A stretch of DNA of 64,000 nt from an uncultured Pelagibacteraceae bacterium (GCA_902576375.1 CACGUZ010000003.1:1-64000); one strand, 5' to 3'. Positions 53,233 through 62,564 are shown, counted from the first letter of the stretch. Numbers and translations: made by a program. The notes: generated from the letters alone by a model not told the origin.

Positions 53233-53873
53233 TTGAAAAAATAAAAGCTTCAAAATCTGAAAAAATAATATTTATATTTGTTATAATTTTAGGTTTATTT
53301 TCAATTACTTCTTTTGTTTTGCTTAAAGATAAATGTTTGTTTGTTAAGAATTATGACCCAAATAAGATTAATTTTGAAAATCCAAATAACATTGCAATTC
53401 TAAACGTTGAGTGTGGAAATGTAATTATAGAATTATATCCAGAAATATCTCCAAATGGAGTAGAAAGATTTAAAACGTTAATTAAATCTTATGCCTATGA
53501 TGATGTAGCATTTCATAGGGTCATTAAAGATAAACTTGTACAAGCTGGTGATGTAGAATTTGGAAAAAAAGGAAACATTGATTATGGAAAAATTGGAACT
53601 GGAAAATCTGGTTTAGGTACAATCAAATCTGAAGTTGATAAGGATTTTAGCTACACCAAAGGCAGTGTAGGATTAGCGCGATCTTTAAAATATGATACCG
53701 AGGACAGCCAATTTTTTATAATTCTTCAGGATGAACCTTTGTATGAAGGGGAATACACACCCATTGGAAAAGTAATATTTGGCTTAGAAGCTTTAGAAAA
53801 AATTAAACACTTAGATAAATCTGAATATGTTTTGAGGCCTGACTTTATAAATACTCTTAGATTGTTTAATTAA
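53229..53873 (+). CDS. Cyclophilin-type peptidyl-prolyl isomerase, membrane-anchored
   Basis: The 214-aa protein has an N-terminal TM helix (about 13-35, KIIFIFVIILGLFSITSFVLL). A cyclophilin domain follows: IIELYPEISPNGVERFKTLIKS, YDDVAFHRVIKDKLVQAGD, FSYTKGSVGLARSLKYDTEDSQFFIILQ, YTPIGKVIFGLEALEKIKH. The catalytic-type arginine (FHRV) is present, and the QFFI motif is intact. The domain faces the periplasm and should speed folding of exported proteins. Translationally coupled (ATGA) to the metallopeptidase gene upstream. Confidence 0.88.
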   Translation: MIEKIKASKSEKIIFIFVIILGLFSITSFVLLKDKCLFVKNYDPNKINFENPNNIAILNVECGNVIIELYPEISPNGVERFKTLIKSYAYDDVAFHRVIKDKLVQAGDVEFGKKGNIDYGKIGTGKSGLGTIKSEVDKDFSYTKGSVGLARSLKYDTEDSQFFIILQDEPLYEGEYTPIGKVIFGLEALEKIKHLDKSEYVLRPDFINTLRLFN

Positions 53874-56088
53874 CTAAAGGTTTACCGGTGGCAAGAGTAT
53901 GTTTAATTCTATCTTGAGTTTGTTTAGTTTCGATTAATCTCATAAAAGCATCAAGTTCCAATTTAAATAAATCATCCTCTGTAAGAGTTTTATCTTTGGT
54001 AGTTTCACCACCGCTTAAAACATGAGCTAATTCTTTTGCTACAGTCAAACCATGATCCAATATAACTTTATCATTGTAAAGTTTTTCTAAAATTTTGTTC
54101 ATATCATCAATAACTGCTTTACCAGGTAAATTAAATGTAAGCTCATTTGGTGCTTTAAAGTCCTTGTTTTCATTCAAGATTTTTTTCGATACTTCAAGCA
54201 AACTATTTCTATTCATAATTCTTTTATTTTCAGGTAGTAAGTATTTCAAAGGTTCTGCCTCGACAGGAGACGTAGCTGTTCTACCATAGCCAATTATATC
54301 AAATACTTTCAGGGGTGCATATTTTGGATCTTTCTTAGCCTCTTCAGTATTTAACCATCTAGCCAGCATTTCTTTACATCCACCTCCAGCTGGAATTAAT
54401 CCAACAATAGTCTCTACTAATCCGATTACAATATTTGTGTGTGAAGCTACAAAATTACTTTGTACTAAAACTTCAAAACCTCCACCCAAAGTTAAACCTG
54501 ATGGAGCAGATATAACCGGGTATTTAGAGTACTTAAGATGTTTGCAAGTTTCTTGAAAATATTTAATAAATTTTTCTATCGATTTAAAATCATTTTTATT
54601 TGCAAATTCCATTGTATAGGTCAGGTTAACGCCAGCAGAAAATTGCATACTCTCATTAATTATTATTAAAGGTTTATTAGTTGCTTTCTTAAGTGCATCC
54701 ATTGAGTCATAATCGAGTGCATTAGCTTTAGTCGTAAACTCAACAATATTAAAATCATTAAATCTATAAATTGCAGCTGAGCTATTGCCATCAACACTTG
54801 AGGCAGTTTTCTTGATCTTACCTAAAGTTTCAATTGATGTATATTTTTGCCTTTCACCATAAAAATTTTCATCTTTAGAATTCGACAAATTTTCTAAAAA
54901 GTTATTACCTTTATATTCATCAACTTTATCGAAGAAATTTTTAACACCAATTTCTTCTAACATCTCAAAAGGTCCTTTCGCCCAGTTAAATCCAAGTCTC
55001 ATTGCCTCGTCTATGTCATTAAATTCTTTGGTAATCGCAGGAACTAATGAAGAAGCATACTTTATTATCTTGGATAGTACTGACCAAGCATAGTCTCCAT
55101 ACTTATCTTTTCTATTAATTAGAGCCTTTAAATCTACTTTATCAGACTTAATATTTATTTTTTGACTTGTTGAATACTCCCCAGTTTCAAGATTAATAGC
55201 TTCCATAACTTTTCCACTATCAGTCTTCTTCATTCTATAGAATCCACCTTTGCCTTTTCTCCCGGTATATCCAGTTTCGATTAATTTTTTAACTAAAGGA
55301 ATTTCTTTAGCAACCTCATGGAACTCATCAGATTTTGGAAGTTCTTTGATAAAACTTTTTAAAACATCTGCCATTAAATCTATTCCAATCAAATCATATA
55401 ATCCAAAAACTCCTGTTTTAGGTATACCCATAGGTCTTCCAAAAATTGCATCTGCTTCCTCCACAGAAAGTTTCATCTTAAATGCTTCAGTCATTGCAAT
55501 TTGCATTGCATACACACCTACTCTATTTCCTAAAAAACCAGGGGTATCATTACAAACAATTGCTCCTTTACCTAACTCAACTTCACAAAATTCTTTTAAT
55601 TGATTGATTTTATTTAAATCATTGTCTTCATTCTTAACTATTTCTAAAAGACCCATGTATCTAACAGGATTAAAAAAATGAGTGATGCAAAAATCTTTTT
55701 TTTGATCTTTATTTAAATTTTGAGATAAAACTTTGATTGGGATTGAAGAAGTATTTGAGGAAACTATTGCTCCATCTTTCCTGCTTTCAAAAATTTTATC
55801 ATAAATTTGATGTTTTATATCAATTCTCTCAACCACGGCCTCAACAATCCAATCAGCATTTTTAACCACATCGAAATCATCAGATATATTTCCAACTTTA
55901 ATATTATCAATTTTAGTTTTATCAATTAACAAAGGTGGTCTTGATTTATGAATTCGTTCTCTAGCATTTTGACTTATTTCAGTTTTTAAATCTAAAAGTG
56001 TGACAGGGATATTGGCATTGCAGAGATGTGCAGCTATACCGCTACCCATTGTACCTGATCCAATAACTACTACATTCTTAATTTTCAT
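53866..56088 (-). CDS. Fused 3-hydroxyacyl-CoA dehydrogenase / enoyl-CoA hydratase
   Basis: The 740-aa protein begins with the 3-hydroxyacyl-CoA dehydrogenase (KNVVVIGSGTMGSGIAAHLCNANIPVTLLD, ITHFFNPVRYMGLLEIV, CNDTPGFLGNRVGV, GRPMGIPKTGVFGLYDLIGID). The crotonase-fold part comes later (about 440-620, SAGVNLTYTMEF, PVISAPSGLTLGGGFEVLVQSNFV, GLVETIVGLIPAGGGCKEMLARWL). This dehydrogenase-first order resembles Bacillus FadN rather than E. coli FadB/FadJ. It catalyses two steps of beta-oxidation. It is 12 bp after potC on the same strand and overlaps the cyclophilin 3' end by 8 bp. Confidence 0.88.
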   Translation of the reverse strand: MKIKNVVVIGSGTMGSGIAAHLCNANIPVTLLDLKTEISQNARERIHKSRPPLLIDKTKIDNIKVGNISDDFDVVKNADWIVEAVVERIDIKHQIYDKIFESRKDGAIVSSNTSSIPIKVLSQNLNKDQKKDFCITHFFNPVRYMGLLEIVKNEDNDLNKINQLKEFCEVELGKGAIVCNDTPGFLGNRVGVYAMQIAMTEAFKMKLSVEEADAIFGRPMGIPKTGVFGLYDLIGIDLMADVLKSFIKELPKSDEFHEVAKEIPLVKKLIETGYTGRKGKGGFYRMKKTDSGKVMEAINLETGEYSTSQKINIKSDKVDLKALINRKDKYGDYAWSVLSKIIKYASSLVPAITKEFNDIDEAMRLGFNWAKGPFEMLEEIGVKNFFDKVDEYKGNNFLENLSNSKDENFYGERQKYTSIETLGKIKKTASSVDGNSSAAIYRFNDFNIVEFTTKANALDYDSMDALKKATNKPLIIINESMQFSAGVNLTYTMEFANKNDFKSIEKFIKYFQETCKHLKYSKYPVISAPSGLTLGGGFEVLVQSNFVASHTNIVIGLVETIVGLIPAGGGCKEMLARWLNTEEAKKDPKYAPLKVFDIIGYGRTATSPVEAEPLKYLLPENKRIMNRNSLLEVSKKILNENKDFKAPNELTFNLPGKAVIDDMNKILEKLYNDKVILDHGLTVAKELAHVLSGGETTKDKTLTEDDLFKLELDAFMRLIETKQTQDRIKHTLATGKPLVN

Positions 56089-56100
56089 TTGATTGTTTTA

Positions 56101-56955
56101 CTATCGATTAATTCCTCTAAGCCTCTCTGATCGTCTTCTCAAAAGCTCAGCGGTTACAAGAATTAATGTTGATAGTATAATTAAACAAGTCGCAACTGCT
56201 AGAATTGTTGGACTTAATTGTTCTCTTAAACCTGTCCACATTTGAATAGGAATAGTTGTATTTTCTAATCCTGCTAAAAATAAAACAACAACAACTTCAT
56301 CAAAAGAAGTCACAAAAGCAAATAATCCACCTGAAATAACTCCTGGTAAAATTAGTGGCAATGTAATTTTCATAAAAGTATTTACTGGATCACTGCCTAA
56401 ACTTGCAGCAGCTCTAGTTACACTATGGTCAAATCCTGAGAGTGTAGCAGTAACCGTGATAACAACAAATGGTGTTCCTAAAATAATATGGGCAAGAACA
56501 ATACCTGTATGGGTTGCTGCCAAACCAGCCTTTGCCATAAAGAAAAATATTGCAACACCTGAAATAATTAAAGGTACGATCATAGGAGAAATTAAAACAG
56601 CCATTATCAACCCTTTGTAAGGCATGTGCCTGCTACTTAACCCTAGAGCAGCAACTGTTCCTAGTATTACTGAACCTATTGTTGCAAAAATTGCGATAAT
56701 AAAACTATTCTTAGCAGCTAATCCCCAAGGATTTTTAGTCCCATAGATCATATCTTTATACCATCTTAAAGAAAAAGCATCTGGATCAAGCCTTTTCATT
56801 CCATCAGAAAAACTTAAAAATTCCTCCGCGTTAAAAGATAATGGGAAGATTACAAATAAAGGAGCAATTAGAAAAAAGAAAACAGCAGCACAAATTGTCA
56901 GGTAAATATAATGCCAAATTCTATAATGTGGTTCAGTATATTTTGGTAATGCCAT
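56101..56955 (-). CDS. ABC transporter permease, PotC-like
   Basis: The 284-aa permease has six TM segments and the polyamine/opine-type EAA loop TRAAASLGSDPVNTFMKITLPLILPGVISGG (about 178-208). It ends LLRRRSERLRGINR. It is the second permease half of the transporter with the PotB-like protein 5 bp upstream. The system belongs to the spermidine/putrescine family, but the adjacent doeA and eutA genes make other osmolyte substrates possible. Confidence 0.85.
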   Translation of the reverse strand: MALPKYTEPHYRIWHYIYLTICAAVFFFLIAPLFVIFPLSFNAEEFLSFSDGMKRLDPDAFSLRWYKDMIYGTKNPWGLAAKNSFIIAIFATIGSVILGTVAALGLSSRHMPYKGLIMAVLISPMIVPLIISGVAIFFFMAKAGLAATHTGIVLAHIILGTPFVVITVTATLSGFDHSVTRAAASLGSDPVNTFMKITLPLILPGVISGGLFAFVTSFDEVVVVLFLAGLENTTIPIQMWTGLREQLSPTILAVATCLIILSTLILVTAELLRRRSERLRGINR

Positions 56956-56960
56956 CTTAA

Positions 56961-58214
56961 TTATCCTAATTTTATATTATCTATTCCAACTATTTTGTTA
57001 TAAAGCCAATAAATCACCAACACTCCACTTAACAACATTAATCCCATTGCAGATGCAAAACTCCAGTCTAGGGTACTTTTCATATGAAAGGCGATCTGGT
57101 TACTAATTAAAGTTCCGGATGCACCACCAACTAAGGCTGGTGTAATGTAATATCCTATCGCTAAAATAAATACTAATAAACATCCTGCACCTATTCCAGG
57201 TATTGTTAGTGGGAAGTAAACTTTCCAGAACGCTACAAATGGTGTGCCGCCTAGTGATTTTCCAGCTCTCATTAAGCTTGGTGAGATAGTTTTCATTACA
57301 CTGTATAATGGGAGTACCATGAAGGGTAGCAAGATTTGTGTCATTGCTACGTAACTTCCTGTTTTGTTGTACATCATCTCAGGCCTATTATTATCTGCGA
57401 CCAATCCTATTCCTACAAAGAAATCATTTACGATACCTTGTTGTTGCAACAAAATCATCCAGCTGGCAGTTCTCACAAGTAATGAAGTCCAAAACGGTAA
57501 TAGTACGCAGATCATTAATAAGTTACTATATTTCATTGGCAGAGTAGCTAACAAATGAGCTATTGGATAGGCCATCAAAAAGCAAAAGACCGTTACAAAA
57601 AATGCTATTTCCAAAGTTCGTAACCACAAGACCCTGTGAATTCTTCTGTCCTCCTCAACACTTACTATTTTTCCCTCTTCATTTACATACATATCCATTC
57701 CTTTTAGATATTTTTGACCTGTAAATTCAGGGGCTCTTCTTTGGATTGCTCTCCAGTACTCAACATCAGCCCATCTTTTGTGTACTGCCATTATTTGTTC
57801 TTTATAATTTCCCTCCTCAAATTTTTTAGATGCTCTTCTTAATTTTTTAATAATACTTTTAAAGCCGTTCTTTGTGTAATTTAATTGAGTAGATAATTTA
57901 CCTTCTCGTTTATCTTCAACGAGTTTTACAAAGTCCTCATGAAAAGCTGCGAAAACCTCTTCCTCGGGTAACTCTTGACCATCCCAGTTTTCCATTGCTT
58001 TAAAAGTTTTTGGAAGCATTTGTGTTACCATTTTATCGTCGATACTTCTGAACAACATGTCACCTATTGGAAAAACATAGGTAATAATTAAGAACAACAA
58101 TAAAGGAGCAACAAGTAAGAAAGCTTTGATCTTATTTTTTCTTTCAGCTTTTTTAAGACTTACCTCTAAGGGTATCCCATCTGTAGTTAAAATCTGATTT
58201 GTTTCTGAGCTCAT
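56961..58214 (-). CDS. ABC transporter permease, PotB-like, with large periplasmic insertion
   Basis: The 417-aa permease has a first TM helix near residues 30-52, followed by a long soluble, Lys/Glu-rich region (about 55-205) before the other TM segments. Typical PotB is about 285 residues, so this insertion accounts for the excess. The EAA loop MRAGKSLGGTPFVAFWKVYFPLTIPGIG lies near residue 330. The start codon sits just after the terminator-like hairpin that follows the binding-protein gene, so its expression is attenuated. Confidence 0.85.
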   Translation of the reverse strand: MSSETNQILTTDGIPLEVSLKKAERKNKIKAFLLVAPLLLFLIITYVFPIGDMLFRSIDDKMVTQMLPKTFKAMENWDGQELPEEEVFAAFHEDFVKLVEDKREGKLSTQLNYTKNGFKSIIKKLRRASKKFEEGNYKEQIMAVHKRWADVEYWRAIQRRAPEFTGQKYLKGMDMYVNEEGKIVSVEEDRRIHRVLWLRTLEIAFFVTVFCFLMAYPIAHLLATLPMKYSNLLMICVLLPFWTSLLVRTASWMILLQQQGIVNDFFVGIGLVADNNRPEMMYNKTGSYVAMTQILLPFMVLPLYSVMKTISPSLMRAGKSLGGTPFVAFWKVYFPLTIPGIGAGCLLVFILAIGYYITPALVGGASGTLISNQIAFHMKSTLDWSFASAMGLMLLSGVLVIYWLYNKIVGIDNIKLG

Positions 58215-58247
58215 AAATAAAAAGGGCGGCTATAAATAACCGCCCTT
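58215..58247 (-). terminator. Intrinsic terminator/attenuator after the potD-like gene
   Basis: On the minus strand AAGGGCGGTTAT pairs with ATAGCCGCCCTT (arms 58236-58247 and 58222-58233, one G-T wobble, tight loop), followed by TTTA and TTT before the permease ATG. Stem strength and T-rich tail give a terminator that would lower permease expression relative to the binding protein. Confidence 0.82.
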
Positions 58248-58284
58248 AAATTATAATATATAATTTAGTTCTTTAAAACTTAAA

Positions 58285-59412
58285 TTATAGACCAGCTTTC
58301 ATAGCTTCCCATTTTTCACCAAGCTCTGTTCCGTTATCAGCCCAGAAAATTGGATCTACTAGGAAGTAGTTTTTAGTGTTAGCCGGTGCAGTTGGCATTT
58401 GTGGTACCATATTAGTCTTACCATCTTTATACCAAGGCTCACCTTTTTCCATAATGCTAATTGAAGATTTTCTCCAAGGAGCATATGCAATGTATTTAGC
58501 ACTTCCTGCTAACATTTCAGAACTAGTCATCATAGCTAAAGCTTTTTTAGCCATACCATTAGCATCGTTTGGTCCACCTTTAACTTGTACGAAATATTCA
58601 TAGTCAAGACCTTGGCCATCCCAAACTTGTTTGATTGGTGCACCTTCTCCAATTTCAGCATTGAAGAATCTACCATTCCAACCAGTAGCCATTACTACTT
58701 CACCTGATACTAACAGTTCTGGTGGTTGAGCACCTGCAGACCAAAATACACATCCACCTTGTGGATCTGTACATAATTCTTTGATCTTGTTCATTGCTCT
58801 TTCAACACCTTTTTCTGTTTCTAAAGCTTTGTAGATTTTTGCTCCGCCTTTACCTGGCTTAATACCATCTGCAGCTAAAGCGATCTCTAAATTAGTTAGA
58901 GCGCTTTTGTAGATAGCTCTTTTTCCAGGGAATTTCTTTGTGTTAAAGAAATCTTTGATAGTCTTTGGAGTACCTTTAACGTTTTCAGTGTTATAAGCGT
59001 AGTTCCAAGAATATAAAATATTTCCTACAGCACATTTACTTGGCATAGCAGTAAAGAAATCTTTACTTGCTGGAGTTCCATCTGGAGCTGGTGGAAAGTC
59101 TTTGTCAAAATCAAATTCAACAAATAATCCTTCATCACATCCAGTGATAGTATCCATTGCGAACACGTCGATTATATCCCACGTGATCTTTCCAGCTTCT
59201 TTTTGTGCTTTAATTTCTGATAAACCACCTGAATAATCAACCCAAGCAATGTTAATGCCTAGTTTTTTAGCAGTCGGATCACCATAACCTAACTTTTGAG
59301 ACTCAGTATAAGCCCCACCCCAAGACACTGCAGTTACCGTTGTTGCAAATGCTGAAGTAGTTAGTGAAAGTACAAAAGAAATAGCTAGTAATATTTTACT
59401 TAGTTTTTTCAT
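58285..59412 (-). CDS. ABC transporter periplasmic binding protein, PotD-like
   Basis: The 375-aa protein has a signal peptide (residues 1-23, ending SAFA). A PotD-type fold follows: VTAVSWGGAYTESQKLGYGDP, WDIIDVFAMDTITGCDEGLFVEFD, VGNILYSWNYAYNTENVKGTPKTIKDFFNTKKFPGKRAIYKSALTNLEIALAADG, ELLVSGEVVMATGWNGRFFNAE and YEYFVQVKGGPNDANGMAKKALAMMTSS. A GGAGG ribosome site precedes the ATG. Own promoter and terminator surround it. PotD-type proteins bind spermidine or putrescine; substrate cannot be read from sequence. Confidence 0.87.
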   Translation of the reverse strand: MKKLSKILLAISFVLSLTTSAFATTVTAVSWGGAYTESQKLGYGDPTAKKLGINIAWVDYSGGLSEIKAQKEAGKITWDIIDVFAMDTITGCDEGLFVEFDFDKDFPPAPDGTPASKDFFTAMPSKCAVGNILYSWNYAYNTENVKGTPKTIKDFFNTKKFPGKRAIYKSALTNLEIALAADGIKPGKGGAKIYKALETEKGVERAMNKIKELCTDPQGGCVFWSAGAQPPELLVSGEVVMATGWNGRFFNAEIGEGAPIKQVWDGQGLDYEYFVQVKGGPNDANGMAKKALAMMTSSEMLAGSAKYIAYAPWRKSSISIMEKGEPWYKDGKTNMVPQMPTAPANTKNYFLVDPIFWADNGTELGEKWEAMKAGL

Positions 59413-59442
59413 TTTTCCTCCGTTTAAACGTTTAAAAAACTA

Positions 59443-59471
59443 ATTAAAACAACTTCAGGGAAGAGAGTCAA
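59443..59471 (-). promoter_or_regulatory. Candidate sigma-70 promoter of the potD-like gene
   Basis: On the minus strand TTGACT (complement of 59466-59471), a 17-bp spacer and TTTAAT (complement of 59443-59448) form a good -35/-10 pair, with about 24 nt to a GGAGG ribosome site near 59417. It lies in the 98-bp gap between the potA-like and potD-like genes. Confidence 0.55.
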
Positions 59472-59510
59472 CAACCCTTTTTATCTACTTATTCAATAAT
59501 TATGGAATGT

Positions 59511-60596
59511 CTATTTTGGGTCAAGTGCCCGAGCATCATCACTGTTCCATCCGATATTAATCTCGTTGCCAAGTTTGATATCTAGGTTAGATGAACTATT
59601 TGGAACTTTTAAAATAAACTCTGGGTTGCCCAAAAGATTTATTCTTACTCTTGTATGATCCCCATGATAAATTACTTCTTCTATTTTTCCTTTGTGAAGA
59701 TTATCCATTTTTGTACTTGGATTAATCAAAGCTCGTTCTGGTCTTAAAGAAACAGTAGTCCGCTCTCCCTTACCTTTGACTGAGATCGGATTAGCTAGTA
59801 TTTCTGCGTTTGCTAATTTTACTTTGCATTTTCCTCCAGAAATATCTGAAACCTCACCGCCAAAAGTATTATTCTCTCCAATAAACTCAGCAACAAAAGA
59901 ATTTACAGGTTTCTCATATAATTCATCTGGACTTGAAAGTTGTTGAACTTTACCATCATTGAACACTGCGATACGATTAGACATCGTTAAAGCTTCACTT
60001 TGGTCGTGTGTAACATAAACAACTGTCACACCAATACTTTCATGAATATGTTTAATCTCATATTGCATACTTTCTCTTAAATTTTTATCTAGAGCTCCTA
60101 AAGGTTCATCCATTAAAACTAGTTGTGGATCAAAAACTAATGATCTTGCAACGGCTACCCTTTGTTGTTGTCCACCTGACAATTGACCTGGCATCCTTGC
60201 AGCGAAACCTTGTAGAGATACCATTGATAATGCTTTATCAATTTTTTTATCAGCTTCATCTTTTGGAATTTTTCTCACTCTTAATGGAAAAGCCAAATTT
60301 TCATACACAGTCATGTGTGGGAATAAAGCATAATTTTGAAACACCATTCCAATTCCTCTTTTATGAGGAGGTATACTGGATATGGCTTTACCATCTAAAT
60401 AAATTTCACCGTTAGTTGGTGTTTCAAAACCTGCTAACATCATCAAGCAAGTTGTTTTACCAGAACCAGAGGGTCCCAACATTGTGATGAATTCTCCTTC
60501 AGCAATATCTAATTGAAGGTCTTTAACAACTAAGACTTTACCATCGTAGCTTTTGTCGACTTTATCAAATTTTACGAAATCTTTTTTTGATGCCAT
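59511..60596 (-). CDS. ABC transporter ATP-binding protein, PotA-like
   Basis: The 361-aa ATPase has Walker A LGPSGSGKTTCLMML, Q-loop GMVFQNYALFPHMTVYENLAFPL, signature LSGGQQQRVAVARSLVFDPQLVLMDEPLGALDKN and VTHDQSEALTMSNR. A C-terminal TOBE domain (about 270-355, ending VNIGWNSDDARALDPK) is typical of PotA. The gene is 51 bp downstream of doeA on the same strand and 98 bp upstream of the binding-protein gene. The order here is A-D-B-C. Confidence 0.9.
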   Translation of the reverse strand: MASKKDFVKFDKVDKSYDGKVLVVKDLQLDIAEGEFITMLGPSGSGKTTCLMMLAGFETPTNGEIYLDGKAISSIPPHKRGIGMVFQNYALFPHMTVYENLAFPLRVRKIPKDEADKKIDKALSMVSLQGFAARMPGQLSGGQQQRVAVARSLVFDPQLVLMDEPLGALDKNLRESMQYEIKHIHESIGVTVVYVTHDQSEALTMSNRIAVFNDGKVQQLSSPDELYEKPVNSFVAEFIGENNTFGGEVSDISGGKCKVKLANAEILANPISVKGKGERTTVSLRPERALINPSTKMDNLHKGKIEEVIYHGDHTRVRINLLGNPEFILKVPNSSSNLDIKLGNEINIGWNSDDARALDPK

Positions 60597-60647
60597 AATT
60601 TAAGGAACTTTAAAACATTTGTGAGAATAAATATCAACCTCTAATAA

Positions 60648-61817
60648 TTAGCTTTTAACGTGAAGTTCTCTTGAGAAATTACAAAATAATTCTGAACCTT
60701 TATCAGTTACTCTAATTGCTTCTGACGCTTCCACTCCCCAATTTCCAAATTGCATTACTGCAATCATATGAAAGGTAACGTTGGGCTGTAATAATGTTTT
60801 GTCACCTTTTAATATATTTAAAGTATGTTCACCCCAGTCAGGAGGATAGCCTATCCCGATTGAATAGCCAGTTCTTGAAGTTTTCTCAATTTTATATTTA
60901 TCTAATATCTTCCAAAAAGCTTGTGCAACATCATCAGCCGTATTTCCTGCTTTAACTTTATCAATACCTGCTTGCAGTGCCTCGTTAGTTTTTTTCATTG
61001 TATCAATTTTTTTTTGGTCAGGTTTTCCAAGTAAAACTGTTCTGGCCATTGGACAATGATACTTTTTATTTACACCAGATAATTCTATGATTGTGGCTTC
61101 TCCTTCAACAAACTTATCTTCAGACCAAGTTAAATGGGATGCAGAGGTTCCTTTTCCAGTTGGAAGCATTGGCACTATTGAAGCATAATCCCCTCCAAAT
61201 TCTGAGGTTCCTTTAACTAAAGTTGACCATATTTCTGAAACAGCATCACATTGCCTTACACCTGGATTAATAGCCTCAAATGCTTTTTTCATACCCAGTT
61301 GAGTGATCTGCGCTGCTGCTTTCATATATTTTATTTCTGCATCTGACTTAACAAGCCTAACCCAATTTACTAATCGTTTGCTATCTAACAATTTTGCATC
61401 GGGTAATCCTTGTTTTATTTTTTCATAACAATAAGCAGTGAAATAATGACTATCCATTTCAACGCCTATAGATAATTTATCCCATTTTTTTTTCTTTAAT
61501 AAATCTACTAAAGCATCGTAAGGATGTAGCGGCCAAGTGTGAATATATTTCTCGTGGTACTTAACTATATTTTCATCTTTTAAATAAGTTTTTATATAAG
61601 CTCCGCCAGCATCTTGATCTCTGACAAAACAAATTGGTTCATCAGCATTCACGTGTACAATCACACATTGTGCATAATAGAAAGACCATGCATCATAGCC
61701 AGTAAGATAATTCATATTTGAAGGATCTTGTGAAATCAAAATATCAATACCTTTATCTTGCATTGAATTTTGAACTTTTTTTAATCTAGATTTGTACTCT
61801 TCAATTGAAAAATTCAT
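60648..61817 (-). CDS. doeA: Ectoine hydrolase-like M24 enzyme (DoeA/EutD)
   Basis: The 389-aa creatinase-fold enzyme matches DoeA/EutD signatures: ISQDPSNMNYLTGYDAWSFYYAQ, GVEMDSHYFTAYCYEKI, FGGDYASIVPMLPTGKGTSASHLTWSED, KKYHCPMARTVLLG and SRTGYSIGIGYPPDWGEHTLN. The canonical M24 metal aspartates are absent (IIELSG), as in creatinase-like members. The reaction would open ectoine to N-acetyl-diaminobutyrate. The ATG at 61817 is preferred to a TTG at 61820. eutA is upstream and the polyamine-type ABC genes are downstream on the same strand. DddP and creatinase are alternatives of the same fold. Confidence 0.8.
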   Translation of the reverse strand: MNFSIEEYKSRLKKVQNSMQDKGIDILISQDPSNMNYLTGYDAWSFYYAQCVIVHVNADEPICFVRDQDAGGAYIKTYLKDENIVKYHEKYIHTWPLHPYDALVDLLKKKKWDKLSIGVEMDSHYFTAYCYEKIKQGLPDAKLLDSKRLVNWVRLVKSDAEIKYMKAAAQITQLGMKKAFEAINPGVRQCDAVSEIWSTLVKGTSEFGGDYASIVPMLPTGKGTSASHLTWSEDKFVEGEATIIELSGVNKKYHCPMARTVLLGKPDQKKIDTMKKTNEALQAGIDKVKAGNTADDVAQAFWKILDKYKIEKTSRTGYSIGIGYPPDWGEHTLNILKGDKTLLQPNVTFHMIAVMQFGNWGVEASEAIRVTDKGSELFCNFSRELHVKS

Positions 61818-61820
61818 CAA

Positions 61821-62564
61821 CTAATTATTAAACAACACCCCATAACCATCAACCTTATTTTGATTATCAATTTGTTTAAGCGTATCCCAAATTAAGGTTT
61901 GATTACTTGATAATATTACCTTACCTAGTTTTTTTTCGATGTCATTTATGATTGATAATACTGGGAGTGCTGTGCAAGATACAAACAACGCATCACTATT
62001 TGACAAATCTTGTTTTACTAAAACATCAAATAAATGTTGTGGATCAACTTTGCCTATATCTAAATCAGAAGCTATATCGAAATAAGATAATTCAGAAATT
62101 TCTATTTTTTCATTCTTAAAATAATTAATAATCGATTGATTAATCTCGTCGGTATATGGAGTAAATATCGAAACTTTATCTATCTTTAAAGTTTTAAGAG
62201 CATTTATAGCAGACGTAATAGGTGTTGTTACTTTTGTATTAGGTTTTGCTAAATTTACTTTTTCAAAGATTGATTGGTAGCCTGCAGCAATAGTTCCTGA
62301 TGTGCATCCATAAGCAACACAATCTAATTTTTGATCTGGTAAAATATTTTTGGTTACTTCGGGAATATCATCTGCCATCTTTTTCAAAGTTTCATTAGTA
62401 AGAGGATTGTAACAATTTATTCTATTTGAATATAAATCTATATCTTTCCCATAAATTATATCGTTAAAATCTTTTTCAATTCTAAAATCACTAGCTAAAG
62501 TTATCAAACCTATTCTTGGATTATTTTTTTTAATAAATTTTGGCTCTATCTTATTCAGTTTCAT
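61821..62564 (-). CDS. eutA: EutA-like Asp/Glu racemase/arylmalonate-decarboxylase family protein
   Basis: The 247-aa protein has the two-cysteine racemase-fold motifs VAYGCTSGTIAAGYQSIFEK (about 83-102) and ALFVSCTALPVLSIINDIEK (about 195-213). It starts KIEPKFIKKNNPRIGLITLASDFRIEKDF, as in the EutA/maleate isomerase group. EutA lies beside the ectoine hydrolase gene in rhizobial eut operons, and the same pairing is seen here with doeA 3 bp downstream. It overlaps panB by 4 bp. The exact reaction is not established; maleate-isomerase-like activity is an alternative. Confidence 0.7.
   Translation of the reverse strand: MKLNKIEPKFIKKNNPRIGLITLASDFRIEKDFNDIIYGKDIDLYSNRINCYNPLTNETLKKMADDIPEVTKNILPDQKLDCVAYGCTSGTIAAGYQSIFEKVNLAKPNTKVTTPITSAINALKTLKIDKVSIFTPYTDEINQSIINYFKNEKIEISELSYFDIASDLDIGKVDPQHLFDVLVKQDLSNSDALFVSCTALPVLSIINDIEKKLGKVILSSNQTLIWDTLKQIDNQNKVDGYGVLFNN

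Noticed and set aside
60648-61817. DMSP lyase DddP or Xaa-Pro peptidase
   Set aside because: The fold is shared, but SNMNYLTGYDAWSFY, GGDYASIVP and SRTGYSIGIGYPPDWGE are ectoine-hydrolase markers, and the metal-binding aspartates expected in DddP and prolidase are missing.
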